From CAG-826 sp964546565 (GTDB lineage: Bacteria; Bacillota_I; Bacilli_A; RFN20; CAG-826), in NCBI GenBank assembly GCA_964546565.1, contig CAZJKC010000007.1, forward strand, positions 1 to 41,990: a stretch of 41,990 nucleotides of DNA, written 5' to 3'. A program made the translations under genes and the position numbers. The stretch's first letter is position 1; each line of letters opens with the position of its first letter. The notes under the pieces are model-generated. The model ran no database searches. It saw only the letters and a list, made by a program, of their open reading frames with translations, and had not been told where the DNA came from. Shown one piece after another: positions 10,354 through 25,000 of the stretch.

Positions 10354-13300
10354 TTATTTTGTCGTTACTGTGCAAGTATAAACTTGCGAACCAGTAATAG
10401 TATTTGCCTATATATTAAGACTTTTTCCTGTCGCCGAGAATTTTTCATCATTTTTCTTACCCCAAGTATAATCATAAAGCTCCCCATCTGGATCAGCATC
10501 AATGCCGTTCAACTTTAAATAAGCCGTAAGAGTTGTTTCTCCAACCCCATTAACAAGAAAATCCCCAGCACTAGATTCTATATAAAGAGAGGGCTCTTCT
10601 CTTTTATAAGAAATTTCAATATAATTAGAAAACTCTTTTTCACTAATTTCCTCGGTACAAATTACTCGAATATAATATGTTTTAAATTCTTTAATACCGT
10701 AACTTTCTAATTTACTAGCATCTAAAATGTAACTTTGGGAAAAAGCATTAAAACCTATTTCATGTGGTAGCTCGTTCCAGCCCTATGCTATATCAGAGCT
10801 TATTTCCCATTTGTAACTAGAGGCTTTAAAACCAGTAAGATCTGCAGTCAAAGTTAACTACTAAGGAGCAATAACTGCTAAGCTATAAGTAAAATTATTT
10901 CCATTATTAGAAATAACCCTTACTGTTTTTACCTTTTCTGCAACTTCTGAAAAATCGCTAATTAGCATATTACCAATTTTCCCACCATCAGCATAAATCG
11001 TACCATGAAACTCCGCGCCAGTCGCTTCCATTCTACCATCTTCGTAGATAATAAAACTTTTATCGGCGTCTGTACCTGCATGGAAGACTTCGTGAGTACC
11101 GCCCTCAATCGAATTGCCATTTTCATCTTTTTCTCGAGTTTCGTCTAAATACCCAATTTTAACCGTAGCATCTGACGTAGACTGCGCCGACCCGCCGATA
11201 TAGAGGATATTGTCCAACCAAAGAGTGCCGTCATCCTTTGTTTCCATCACTGGCACGCCGTCTGCGTTTGCAATGCGGATACCGTAGGTATATCTTGTGA
11301 ATGTTCCTTCGTTTTCGATATATTCGGTATATGAATCGATTCGACCGATTGTGATACGAGGGGTTTCTTTCGCAATAACTTGGATGTCTTTATCAGAAGT
11401 AATGGAAACGTATCCATCTACCCCATCAGACTATAACTTAAATCCTTTCCAAGTCAGAGCGAATGAGGCGTTCTCCCAAACATCTTTTTCTGTTTTGGCA
11501 ACAAATTCAGAATCATGGTTTTTAATCCCATAAAGGCCAAATTGGTCATAGCGGACAAAAGTACCATTACCATAGCCAACTAATGTATTATCCTCGCCGT
11601 ATCCAAACTGGTAAGCAGTTAATCCATAAGTATCCCAACGGAACGAAGTTACATTATTATTACGAATAATAACTTTGCTTGTATCTACAGCACCGGTTGT
11701 AAGATAATTTGCGTTAATGCCATTGCCCGTAATACCAGTTGTCCAGCTCGCGCCACCATCGGACGACAAGAACACACCACCATTAACAATTCTCACCAAG
11801 TTAGACGGGTCAGAAGGACTCGTGGTTGTAATACCTGTTTCGTCCCAAATAACCGACTGGTCTTTCGCGTTGGAAATTATGTACGAGTTATTCGCAAGCG
11901 ACATCTGCATTGTATAAGAACTAATGCTTCCATCAGTCTCAACAATCGAAGCCGCGCGCCCGTACGCACCACTTGAATATTGCACACTGTTGGTAGTAGC
12001 GGTAATGCGCTGGAATAAATCTGCAAATGAGGATTTGTAGTTTTGAACCTTTATTACATTCTTGTCCGGCTCATCGAGATAAGTCGTAATCTCATTTACC
12101 ACAACCTCTTCTTGATAAGGCCGTCCGTTTGCGTTCCAGCCAAAGAACTCGGTATCTTCGATATAGGTTTTATCGCCAATTTTGAATTTATAGTTCTCAA
12201 AGCCCTCGAGTTGAGAGACTTCAAGTACATTTATTGTATATGAAACCGACGGGAAAGCGGAGTTATATAGCGTGCTTTCAGCGTCGATAAAGTATAAATC
12301 ATCATCTAAATAGTCTTCACTAATCCATGAACCTTCTTGGATATAGCGGGAATATTTGTTGTAGAATTTTTGGTTGAGTGCGAGTTTTTTATCTATGATT
12401 GCATTGAGACGGTTAGCGTTCTTTTTGTATTGCTTGTTTGCATTTTCCAAATTCTTCTGCGCCGCCGCATACATCGCCTTATAGGTTTCGCGCGAGGTCA
12501 TAAGGCGCATCACAGAAGCCATTATATTTTGAAACTCTTGGTTTGTTTCCCAGTTGTCAGTTCCAACATGGCCACCGCTTTTATATAAAGCATAAGCTTC
12601 ATCATAGTCAATACCGATATAGTTTTTAACTTCATCTTTCTTTTCTTCGAGCTATAAAGTCGCATTTTCAACAGCCGTGCCCCATGTCTGGACTTGCGCA
12701 TCATACGTTGCGACATCAGTCAAAAGCGCCGCTTGGACATCAACCAGCTCATCCCGCTCAACATTTAAGCGTCTTAACTTTTTATAGTAGCCCAAATAGC
12801 CATTTGCATCAAGGTACAAATCATTATTAACTATATCAAAATCAATCATACCTTGATTGACGTAGTAAGTAAAGTTGTAAATGAAATTGTCACGAGTCGG
12901 GTTTTCCAAACTACGCGCGATTGTGCAGAACCCATTCTCTGCGAACTCATTTGAGTTTTGTTTAACTACGAGTTTCGTAGCGATTGACTCGGAGTCTAAA
13001 GTGCGTTGAATGGACTTTAAGTTTTTGCCATAGCGGAAGCCAACGTAATTATCTTGGCCAATATATTCACGAAAACGAACATATTTACGTTGACGGCGCC
13101 CGACCAGTTTTCCGTCTTCATATAAATCTTCGAGTAAAATTTTACCAGTCGAGTTGTGGTCAATTATAAAGTCTGCCCAACATTCAAACGTCTCGCATAA
13201 ATCTTGGAGGATATTGAAACGGTTCGATTCTTTTGCAGTAATACTTCTAACTTTCTCAAAACCAGTATTATAGTCGGCAATATATTCGTCTGAATCAGTG

Positions 13301-15120
13301 AAACTCTTGTAGGAATAAACAATTGCTTCCGGGTCGGCCGTTTCTTGACCAGCCTCATAGTAGAAGTATTGGGTTTGAATTTCTGCTTCGATGTCACCGC
13401 CGGGGACACACATTACTTCGGTCGAAGTTTCAAGCCCAGTTTCTTCGTCTTTAACATTTTTTGTGTAAGTCAAATAAGGAAAGAATTGGACATCAATAAA
13501 GTCATATGAAGCGTCTGAACTAGCAGTAAAAAACATACCCGCTTTTTTATTATATAAGTCCACATAACTCAAGCTCTACGTACACTGCGCGCGAGCGTAA
13601 AAATAGCCCGTGGAGCCATCGGCTTTCCAGCCGCTAAAAGTCTCGAAGTAGTCTGCGCCTTCGCCCATAAGGTTATCAGACTCTCTTTCATATGGCGCGA
13701 TCCGTACTTTAAGTCCAGTCGGCGCCGGGTTCGTATTCTCTCCGTTTACTTTTTTGTGAAGCTTTACGCGAATTACATATTCCTCACCAATCGTAAAATC
13801 ATTTAGTCCAGAACGATTATCATACAAACAAGAGTTATAAAGATATTTATTCGGTCCAAGTTCAGTATGGAGAATTGAAATAATCGTCCCACCCTCTACT
13901 GGGTCATAATCCTACCAAAGTGGGTCGGACGTCGGTTGCGCAACTGCGTCACCCGGAGCAATCCATCCGGTATCGTCCACAAAGTCAGACGGATTTACAA
14001 TATAGTTCATTACAACGCTTGGAGAGATATATTTTGATTTGGTATAACCATAATAGGGTTTACCGTCTTTTGTATATTTATATACATATTGTCCAAGTGT
14101 TGTATCATAAACCGAAGCCTATTGGCGCACAAGGCGTTTGCCGCGATAATCGTTTGAAATTACGATACTTTTAGCGAAAGATGGAATCGGGACGCCATAT
14201 TCACTTGTGCCAGAATAGGAAACATCTTCAATAAACCAATTCGGGCTATTAGTAATAACTCGATTTTCATCAGTTGTATACCCATCAGGGCTATACAAGA
14301 ACTAAAGATAAGCCGCCTAATCCTCAATAAGACTGTAGAAGCAATAAATTTTCGAGCCGGCGCCGGGTAAGTCCTTCTCAGAGAGAGTCTTCTTACCCTC
14401 CATATCTTCTGGCTTTAAGGTCACTCCTTCTTTAATTACAACCTCATAAAGCGGTTCTTCGCGATACTACTTAATAACATCCTAATTGCTCGCCAACTTC
14501 CAGTCGCTTTCTTCCAAAACACGCGCCGCCAGTTCGGAAATTGTGCCTTGGTTATTTTCCAACTCTGTATCAAATTCCAAATTAAAACCCGTCTTAGACA
14601 GCTCGTTAATATAAATATTCTTCGCAGTATACGTAAACGTATAATTCTCCGAGTTTTCCTAAATATTCTTAATAACAAAGTCATACCACTTCATATCCGG
14701 GTCGTCGATGGCGCCGAGCCGCAATTTCACTTTACGTTCATTAACAAGTAAACTAATGAAAGGATTGTCAACAAGATCATTATCATCATCTAAATATTTA
14801 TAATACAAACTAAAAGTAAGGGTGGAAGTTCCATTAGTGTTTTCGACGAGGTTCGCGCCAAAAACTTGGATAGGAGTATTCATAGAGTTAGAGCCAATTA
14901 CACAGAGTTTTCGTTCGGAGTAGTATTGAAAGATTTCTTTTTTGGAACGTTCAACAAAGGTGTTCTCGTTTATTTGCCCCTCATTAAAGTCTTTATCCAT
15001 CTATCCCGTACCGGGGAGCTTACCATTATACTCAACCGTTTTTTCTCCGTTTGAGACACTAAAAACGTTCACATCTTCCCAAAGCGAAATCTCGTATGGC
15101 CTCTTCTTGATATTACTCAT
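10354..15120 (-). CDS. Tail-tip hub / prophage-endopeptidase-type tail protein, TAG-recoded
   Basis: 1588 residues from an ATG behind a G-rich ribosome site (GGGGGTGA) to TAA, 12 nt after the distal tail gene. About 15 TAG codons, including a tandem pair at 10861-10866 (AP-TAG-TAG-LTLTAD). The N-terminal third contains beta-rich hub sequence (FGANLVENTNGTSTLTFSLYYKY). Residues around 650-700 show the prophage tail endopeptidase pattern NRFNILQDLCETFECWADF. After that comes a helical coiled-coil segment (RETYKAMYAAAQKNLENANK) and then beta repeats with FHGTIYADGGKIGNM. The family forms the tail-tip hub (gp27/Tal-like). Position after Dit is the canonical Tal slot. Whether it still has wall-degrading activity cannot be told. 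Confidence 0.85.
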
Positions 15121-15131
15121 TCTTCACCCCC

Positions 15132-16022
15132 TTAATAGTAAAGATAATCATATTCGATCGTAGTGGAGGCTTTGGTGAGTGCATTATCAGAGGAAATGTT
15201 TAAAGTTGACTCGCCGCGAGGAATTTTGAAGAAGTCTCCACCAGTGATATATTCATTATAAATTCGCCCGGTTTTTTTGTAGTTTTCATCTAAGCCTTCG
15301 ATGAGGTTTATTGCAGAGTTGATAAGAACATATGAATCGCCCTCTTTCGGAGCAATACCGCTAGCAAAGTTCAAGACACTCCCGTCAATCGAGATATACT
15401 TACACTGCGCCGCTTCGTTCGACTTAATCATCAACTTGAAGTCCGTCTCAATATCCCCAGCGTTATATAAGTTAAAAATTTGGCTAGAAGGAATATACTC
15501 ATCCAACTGACCGCGCGCCGACTTCATACGACTCGCTGCGAGCCATTCGTTTTTATTCTTCTCGGGATACTCATCTCCGAACTTGGCGCGACTGCGTGCA
15601 TACGGGTCATAACAAGTAAACTGTAATGAACCCGACCCCTTATAAAGTCGTCCGTCTTCGCCCTCTTCAAAGGCCAAATACGAAATTGACGCCGTTCCCG
15701 TTACCTTAGCACGGTAAACCTTATACGGCGTCTCATCAAAAATTAGTTCATGTACTCCTTTATCTCCAAAAACAGCTTTCAACTACCCAAGTTGAGCTTC
15801 GGTCAATGCGTCAAAAGCATAACTTACCGAAAATTGCTTTTGGGTGTAATTACTACCCCAGTACATAGTGCCGTCCGCTCCTGAACGAACGGCAGTTTTG
15901 TCCTGCGAGGTTGGAAGCAGGTTATCACTATACCTGCTTCCATCACTCGTCCGCATTATTCCAAGGGTAGAAGAATGAATGTCTTTATAGGTAAAGCCGA
16001 TATAATCTCCGCCTATACTCAT
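15132..16022 (-). CDS. Distal tail protein (Dit, siphophage tail component family)
   Basis: 296 residues with one TAG codon (QLG-TAG-LKAVFG), stop TAA. I chose the ATG at 16022 (MSIGGDYIGFTYKD), six bases after AGGAGG; an ATG at 16028 abuts the ribosome site and one at 16043 precedes it. Hallmarks of the Sipho_tail/Dit family: N-terminal GFTYKDIHSSTLGIMRTSDG, then KQFSVSYAFDALTEAQ, ELIFDETPYKVYRAKV and GSGSLQFTCYDPYA, followed by a C-terminal galectin-like beta domain. Dit forms the hexameric ring joining tail tube and tip hub. Placement between tape measure and tail-tip hub is the expected one. Confidence 0.9.
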
Positions 16023-16081
16023 TTGCATCCTCCTTTTCCTCAAATCTAATATAAAGTAGAATTTCTTTGAGTTTGATATGC

Positions 16082-19000
16082 TTATTTAAGTCGGTTTATC
16101 GAGTTCACATTCCGGTAGAGCCCGTCTTGGACAATCATACCTTTAACCTTGTCAGCCATCTTCTCGACGTCGTAATCGCTCGAGATAGACTCAACACTAA
16201 TGTCGATGTCGTAATAGTTATCTCCATTGCCCATGCTGTTAGTTGACGGGTCGGCGCTGTGCCCGTTCGACATTAAAGATGCAAGAACATTCTTTAACTC
16301 GATAAAGTTTTTCGTATCTTGGGCGTTAAGTACGATTTCAGGTTTTGAGGGCGTACCGTCCAGCCAAGCGGGGCCGGTATAGTCGGCAATGCCGCCGGTT
16401 TTATAACGTGTAAGACCGCTTTTTGGGACTTTGCCCGTAATATTAGAACGAGAATATCCAACCCAAACGTAACCATCTTCAGCATAACTTTTCTACCCAT
16501 TCCACTTAATATAATCATAAGCATAATAAGTTTCTGAATCATACATGTATACGCCCGTCCACCCGGTCTTTTTAACTCTTCTTCCATCCCAGTCATCGTC
16601 AACTGCATTATTATTATTTGAGCTCCCGGTGTTCTTCTTCTCTTCTTCTTTCGGTTTATCTGCCGTAAAAACTGCCGTACTGAGGTCTTCCATGGTCCGA
16701 TAAGTTCCATCATAGTTCTAATAAACGCCGTTATAAGTATAGGTTCCTGTTTTGCCATCTTTTGTGCCTCTAACTGTTATAGAACCATCACTGCTAACTG
16801 CAGCATCCGTATATTTATTCCCAGCCGCATCCGTAAAGTCAACAGTTCCAGAAGTTTTCCCAATTTTCTCTAGCTAGTGGTCTTCTGCAAACCAACTCAA
16901 CCCCTAAGACATCATTTCTTGGATTTCTTTTAACCAATTCATCTAGCCGGTTTCCGAAAGTCCTTTGAAGTTGTCCTTGTTTTTAAGAGCATTATCTAAA
17001 TCGCTTCCGGTAATAAGGGCACCATGGCCGTCAATACCGGTTGCCATTACAGCGTAAATATCATCCCATTTGGCTTCACTATCACTCCAATGGTCAAGTT
17101 GCTCTTGTGCCAGTTCAATCTAACGTTCCCTCTATTCCTTTGCTTCATCATTTTGCTATTGTAACTCATCAATCTTTCTATCAATCAACTTATCCGTATA
17201 CGACTACTACGCGTCCTCAATATCCTACTACAACTTCAAAATCTCAAGCGCATTGCCGCCAGACGTGTCTTGTTGCAAATAAATAAGCTTCTTCTACTAA
17301 TCTTCCAACGAAGTCCTATCTTCCTCAAGTTCTCTATCCTCTCTCATCTGCGAAATCGAATCCGAGAGCGCGCTCAGTAAGTTGGAGTTCGTATCCGCGA
17401 TTGCTTCGCTTATTTCGCTCGCATTATCAATCAACGCCTATTTCTGTGCTTGCAAAGCCTCGAAAACCAAATTCTCAAAGTCGAGATATTCGTCCTTACC
17501 TAAATCGGCCAACTCCTCAATCCGATCCTCAATTTCCATGAGTTCGTCTTCGGCGTCGTCCATCTCGTCCTAAATATCTTCCAATTTGGAAACGTAATCC
17601 TCAATGGCCTCACCCATATCCTCATCCGTAACCGCATCAATCTTATCCCAATCAATCTCAATGGTCATATCGTCCCAGTTGTACGTCGCATACTGCGCGA
17701 GGCCGGAGTTTTTACTTAAATAGTCCTCCATCTCCCACTTGCGTTTGTCGTACATTTCTTGCTGCTTTTGGCGCTCAACTTCAAGCACCGCAAGTTGTTC
17801 TTGGACATTTTCCCAAAGGTCTTTTGCGGTCGTGTTGCGCTTTGCGAGGATTTTATCGTATTGACGTTCAATTTTCTCGCGGTCGCGAAGAATTTCGTTA
17901 ATGTCTTCGGTTAGGTTGTAGAGCCAATCGAAGGTGTTTTCCCAAATTTCGGCGGCTTCTTCGGCATCGGCCGCTGCAGATGTCGCGGAGGTTGTGCCGG
18001 AGGTGGAGCCGGTTGAAGAGGATTTTGAAGCGTTACCCGTATAGCCCCATTTGCTTCTGTACGCACTTGCATAGCGCGGGCGTAGTTTTGTTTTTTCTCC
18101 GCCGTTTAAAATGTTTTTGGTTTCGGAAGCATTGTAAACGGTGTCGCCCTTTTCGATTTGCGCGAGTTGGGGAGTTTCTGCGAGGTACCAGCCAGTTGCA
18201 GTTTGGTGGATTTCGGGGCCAGCTTCGCCTATCAGGGCGGTATGGGATGTGGAAGAGTCGTGGATGCCTTTGGCGTGCGTAGTGGCGGTAATTGCCTAAC
18301 GAGCCTATTGTTTGAAGACATTCAAAGAATTATATGCTGATGTCAAATCTGCCTTAACATAAATAGTTTCTGAATCAGGAATAGCTGCATCAATTTCAGA
18401 AGCCAAAGTAGAATTTTCAGACATCTTGACCAAAACATCATAAGGCGATGCTTCATCAAGAGCCCCCTGTGTTGCTGTCTATAAAATGCTAGAAGATTCT
18501 TCATTAAAACCGACAGTTGCCTAAATTTCTGTAGACGGAGTTTCAGCATTATTTAATTGCTCCTAAATTTCAGCAGAAGCGTCCTCTCCTGTCCCTTCTA
18601 CTGGTTCAGCGGTAGTGGGAACTGATGCCGTTCCACTTGTAGAAACGTCAGAAGCGTCAACAGTAGCCCCCTCTTCAGCCGCAGTTTTATACTCTACGGG
18701 TACTTTTACAGGATCGGCATCAGCTAATGTTTGCTACTCATCATGGAACTAACCCCAAGTGAGAGCGGCTTTGTCAGGGTCATAGTCATAAGTGATTTTT
18801 ATTTCAGAAAGCCGACTTTCTATTGCCTCCCCCACTGCGTCGCCCACTAATTTTGCATCAGCTTCAGCTTGAGCCAAAGACTAAGCCTAAGCGGCAGTTT
18901 GCCCTTCAAGCAGTCCCGTTGTCAGCGTTGTCCCATCTTCGCTGGTAAATTTAAGTTCGAGAGGGGTCCCATTTAGAGCATTTTGAATATTCTAAACCGT

Positions 19001-22000
19001 ATTGTTTACATACTCGTCTAAAGTAGCTCCGCTAAGTCCCGATGCTGCGCCTTGCTCATAAATTTTATCAAGATCTACCTTCGCTGTGTCGCCAGATTGA
19101 GTATAAAACTAATCATAAGTTTGCGATTCAAGTTCTTCTAATTCTGCTTTTGTATCTCTTATTTTAATCTAAACGCCGTTAAGCTAAGCAACAAGCTAAT
19201 TAGCCTATTCTGTTTGCCCATTAGAGCGCGCCTCATCAATTTGGGCTTGTAAATCCGCCTCTTGAGCTTCCAATTCTGCCAAAGACTAGGTTGCTTCCGC
19301 GTAACCTTCCACAGAAGTTTTAGCAATTTCGGCTGTCAGGGCAGCGCCAGACTTCAATATGCCATCTTCGTCATAAAAATCGGTAATGGTGATTTTTCTT
19401 CCGTCTTTTGTTAATTCAGCGACAACTTCATCATAGGTTTTTCCATATAATTGCGCGATAGTTTCAATTTCTGACTTATCAATCTACTTAGAATTAAAAA
19501 AGCCAAGAGTCTTTCCATCTTTATATTCAGAGGTATTTTTTAAGTTGTCGTAAACTTTCTATATCCCTGATGCAAAATCATTACCCTTTAGCTCCCAAGC
19601 TAAATCAGCGGAATAATTACTAAAGTCGGTAAGCATCATACGAGCAAAGTCTTCAGTTGTCCCATATGCTTCAGCCAATGCAGCTACTACCTCATCGGTC
19701 GTAGCAGTTATTTTACCATCTTCGCCTGTCCCAAGAAGTTCAACGCCGCCATCATCCGTTTTTTGAACTCTAAGACCAGCTTTGTCTAAAGCTTCAGCGT
19801 TTCCGACACCTTCGGTGCCCAATTCATAGCCACCGAAATTTTTGCCTTCGGCTAAATTCGTCCAGAAATTACTCATGTCCTCAGTGTTTTCACCAAGAAT
19901 TTCCGTAATTCCCTTCATACGAGCAACTAACAGATCTCCATAATTATCAGCTGTTTCGTTAATACCCGCGCGCCAGTTCTCTCCAAATAAGAAATCTAAA
20001 TATTCAAAGTTCTGAGAATTTCCAACAGCGCCTTTGCTAAGATTCTCATTTAAAGTTTCATACGCCGTATTAAGAAAATCTCCAACTTCATTTTCATCAA
20101 TTCCGGGGTCAAAATTTGACAATGTGTCTAAAGTCTCCGCCGACATCTGTTCCAATGAAGACATAGAACCCATTGCTGTCATAACATTATCTGTTAGGTC
20201 GGTAAAACTTAAAGACCCCTCAGAAATCAAAGTTAAAGCCCTTGCTAGCCCTTCAGCAGTAGTAACTCCATTGTCAAGCATTTTATCAAGAGATTTATAG
20301 CTACTTGCAAGACTCTTAACATCCTGCGCGCTAATTTCTTCTTGTTCTTTCAATATATCATCTAAATCTTCTTGGACGCCCTCAAAGTCAGAAGATTTAA
20401 TAAAATACTACATTTGTGCACTTGCAGAGAAAGTTTCCTCAGCAACACCTTGCAATTGTTCTGCAAATTCTTTTGAGGCACCAGAACCACGAGTTAGTTC
20501 TTCTTTAAAAGCCGCCGCACCATCAATGGGGTTAGACCAATCGAAAGAATTGACAAAGCTCTAAATATCTTGCAAATCTTGGCTCGAAGTTTTTGTATCT
20601 TCAGAGATCTCAAGAAAGGCCTAATTTCCAAGATTAGTTAGCTAACCATTCCCCGAAGCCTATAAAGAGGTATCTATACTTTCAGCGACATCAACAAAAT
20701 CAAGCCCCTATGCAGAATATTTGTCTTGGAGTGTTTGAACTCGTTCAACAATCCCTTCGTAGCCCTTCGTGAGGTCTTCGCTACCTTCTTCAATGTTAGT
20801 TACAATTTTTCCAGTTCCAACCTGAGTAGCCTTACCATAACTTTTAGCGAGATTTGCATATTTCTTTTGATATTCTTTTCGCGCATTGTTTAAATTGGTA
20901 AAAACCATATCGCCAAATTCATCAACAGTTTCAAAGCCAAAGGCTCCGGCCATTTCCTCAATAGAGTTATAACCGGTTCCTTTTAGTAGATCTTCTAAAT
21001 TCATAGAAGTCTCGCCAGCGTTAAGACCCGGCAAATAAGATTTTAAAGTTTCATAAGAAATACCCGCGCCTTCATTCGCAAAAATTGAAGCAATTTTATT
21101 AGCAACGTCGGGGTCTTTTATCCTTGAGAAGGCTTCTGCAATTTCTTCTATATATTCATCCGCCGCTCCTTCATTGGTTTTAGTGGCCAATAAAGAACGC
21201 AAAGCAGCTCGACGTTCTTTCCAGCCAGAAGCCCCTTCTAATGCTTGATCTATCTCAATATCGCTAACTCCAAGGCCCCTCAGCTCTTCTTGCAGCTTAC
21301 CTACAGTTTTTCCTTTCCATTCATCTGAGTTGGTATAATTCCCCTCCAACTTTCTAGAAGCCAAGTCAGAAGTCGCGTCTTTATATTTTAAATTATCATA
21401 ATCGGCGTTATTCGCCATTGCAGCTTTAATAAAAGAATCAATAATTGCTTTTTCTTCGCTAGTTAGACGATTAAGTTCATTGATATACTCCGCATAGGCA
21501 GTATTGACTTCTCCCATCTATTCAGCAGAAATTTGTCCCTAGTCTGCTAGCTCTTGCATATAAGCGACTATAGAATCAGTATCACTTTCGGAGAAAAATT
21601 GAGTGTTACCAGACTCGTCTATTCCATAATCACTTATTCCTGTAGACTTTATTATGCTATTTATAAAGTCTTGATATGCTACGTCTTTATTAACGCCTGC
21701 TAATTCTTTTTGCGCGCTGAGCTCCATTAACAGAGCATTGTTCTAAGCTTTCTCTAGCCCAGAGATATACTCAGAAACTCCTTTTTCCGATAAGCCAAAT
21801 TTACCATTAGTGTCAACTTCTAAGTATTTTGCTAGTTCAGGGAAGTCTGAAATAATACTAGAAACTGTTTCATTAACTTCAGCTAATTTATTATCCCAAG
21901 CCTCGGTCCCTTTTATTAGTCCATCAAGTTCACTTTCTAAGGAGCCTAGCTCTTCCATGCTATCATTTAAAGTTTTGATATCATCAGTTAAATTCTTATA

Positions 22001-25000
22001 AGCATCATTACTCTAATCGATAACCTTGTTTAAACGTTCCTGTTTTTCTTTATTGGTTTCTATGGCATTAGCAAGTAGCCATGCTCCAGCAACCACGACC
22101 GCTATAGCGACCTCAATAAGTGCAAGCTAAATGTTTGTAACTCCTAAAACTGCAGCCAAGCCACCTGAGCTTTGAGCCCATTTGCTAAAACCAGAAGCCG
22201 CTTTTACTCCTTCTCCAGCTGCCTACCCCGCTTTTCCAGCAACTCCTTCCTCAACCACTTCTAAAACTTTTCCTGCTGCTGCTGCGTCATCTACTGCATC
22301 GGACATTTCTGTTATTCCTTCAACAACATCTCCGATCTCGTCTCCTACTGCATCTACGCCAGCCTTTTGCATTGTCTCTGGCAAAAGGAATAGTCCGCTT
22401 TTTGTCTATCCCATACCAGCGCCATCAACATTTTTCGTCGCGGATTTAATAATTGCACTAGCACCGGTATTTCCTGTAGTAGGAGCTCCATTTATTGCGG
22501 CTTTTACCTTATTAACTTGAGCAATAACCGCGTCTGCAGTCGCCGTGGCATCTGTTACAATAGAGGCCCCTGTTGCCTTTACATCTGTAGTAACTGTAGC
22601 ACAAGTTTCTTTCACTGGCGCCTCAGCTTTTTCTGCATTAGCTTCAACGGATGCACTCGCTTCTGTCGCAGCAGTTGAAGTAGCTGTCGCTGCCTCTGCT
22701 GCGGAAGCTTCCGCTGTTTTTCCTGTCTCTGAAAAGTGCTTTTTAATTTTGGCAAAAAGCCCATCATTAAAAGTTTTTGCAAAACCCTAACCAAAAGCCT
22801 GCCAGAAAGTTACCCCTTCAGAGATATCAGCATTAAGCCCTGCAAAAACAGCATTTGAAGTAGCTTTTAATAATTTAAAAGTGCCTATTAAAAGCGTAAC
22901 TTTTGCCGCAAAGCTAACAAAACGGCTTTCAGAATTTGTAAGGTTATTTACAAATTCAATTACATCTGTTAACGCTGTAACAAACCACTTAATTAAGTCA
23001 CTATTAGCAACCCCCATTGCAAATTCGTTCCAAGCGTTTTTCAACTCATTTAATTTTGTTTCTAAAGAGTCAAGTGTCTTTTCAAATTGTTTTTGCGATG
23101 AGCCGTTGCTGTCATACGCCGCATCCACAAGTTCCATGGTGCGGTCGTAATCCTACATCATTGCAATAAAACGAGATTGCTGTCGAGAACCCGCCGCCAT
23201 CGTGGCTATGTATCTTTGAGTATTGGTGTCCAAAGAAGACCAACGCTGTGCTAAATCAAGAAAAACATCGTCTAAATCACGGAATTGTCCTTCTGTATCA
23301 CGTAACGCGATTCCAACCGAACGCAGTGCCGTTTCAATCTTGTTCGCGTCAATAGACTCTCCGTCTATTGGCTAAATTGAAGCCGGATCCTTTTTTAATT
23401 CTTGGAATCTTGCAATAATGGTCTTCATCGCAGTGCCGGCCGTTTCCGCAGACTCACGCGTCGTCTCAATAATTTGAGAAAGAAAAGCCGAAGTCGTCTC
23501 AAATTCCATATTCGCAGATTTTGCAATTGACGCCGTCTTCGTCATAGCGGTCGCAATTTCATTAGTGTCGGCCGCAGTTATGGCTGCCAGTTCTGAATAA
23601 ACATCATTAACTCGCTGGGCAGACGTATCATTCAATTCCATGTTAAAACCACGTAGCGCTGCGGTCATTTTGTTCGTTGCGTCTTCGTATTCAAGCCCCG
23701 CAATTCTCGCCATTTTCATTGTCTCAGTGCCAATTTGGAAAACCTCATTGGTGTCCAAACCCTACTGATAAAACAGCGTCATCGTCTCATAGGCGCCGAG
23801 GGTTGTTGTACCCAATTCATTCGCCGCCGCAGTATACCTCGGTAACTAATCCCACATATCACCAATGCTAAAATCGGTTACTGTGGCTGTTTCGGTCATT
23901 GCGGCGTCAAGTTCTTTTACAGAATTTATTGCAGAACGAAGCAGTTTCTAAAATAACTAAACAGCATTATTTATTCCAAAGAAGTAAGCTATTCTATTTT
24001 TCATTTGCTCCATACTTTGGACATATTCAAGTTGAGCTTGCGTTAACTCTTTCGTTTTTTCGGCAGTTTCACCTACTGCGCCCTAAGTGTTTTTCGCCCC
24101 AGTTACCGCTTCGTCAAAACTTTTTGCGACTTTTTCAAGCGAAGCTTTCATTAAATCAAACTTATCGGTTTCAAGCCCGCTTACTTTACCGTCCATAATT
24201 TGGAGAAGCGAATTTACAACCTCAAGAGTAGTTCCTATGGCAAGAATATTTTGCTACCAAGTCGCATTATCGCCCTATGATTTTGAAAGCCGTTGATAAT
24301 TATTATATAATTGCTCGAGTTTTGCAGAAGCCGTCTCGAGGTCCCCGCTATTTAAAGCTTCGATAATGTCGAGCCGGTCTTTTTTGTTCGAGTTTGTGGA
24401 AACTTTATCAAGCAAATCCTTTAAATTGGTTACTTTTTCTAGCACCTTGCTAGCACTCGCATCAAGATTGGCGAAACCCTTATCTCCGCCCAGCTTCGTA
24501 ACACTACTCTTAGCATTATCCAAAGCCTTAGTAAAAGTCAAAACTTTTGCGTCTGTTTCGTCAAGCGAATCATTTAACGCAGTAATGCCACTCTCAGAAA
24601 CTGATGCAAAATTCGTCCCACCAAGAAAATCTGCGAAAGTTTGCTTTATTTCTTTAATTTTCTACTCAAGCTCTTTAATCTAATTTTGTGTTGAACTATC
24701 AATCTTAAAAATCTAGCTAACGTCAACGCCTTCAGCCGTTAATTCTTTCTACGCACTTTTGACGTATTTTAAAATCTCATTATAAGATTTTTTAAGTTCT
24801 TGTGCGCCCTTATTTAAAGAATTGGCTTGCCCTTTTGTTTCAATGGGTTGCGACAACTTTTCCTTAAAATCATCTGCCTATTTTTCAAATTTTTGAATCG
24901 CCGCTGTAAAATCCGCTTTCAAAGAATCTGAAAATTTAATTTTTGAAAAAGCCGAAGCTAACTTGCTAACACTACCCTGCGCGCTAGATACATCAGCCAA

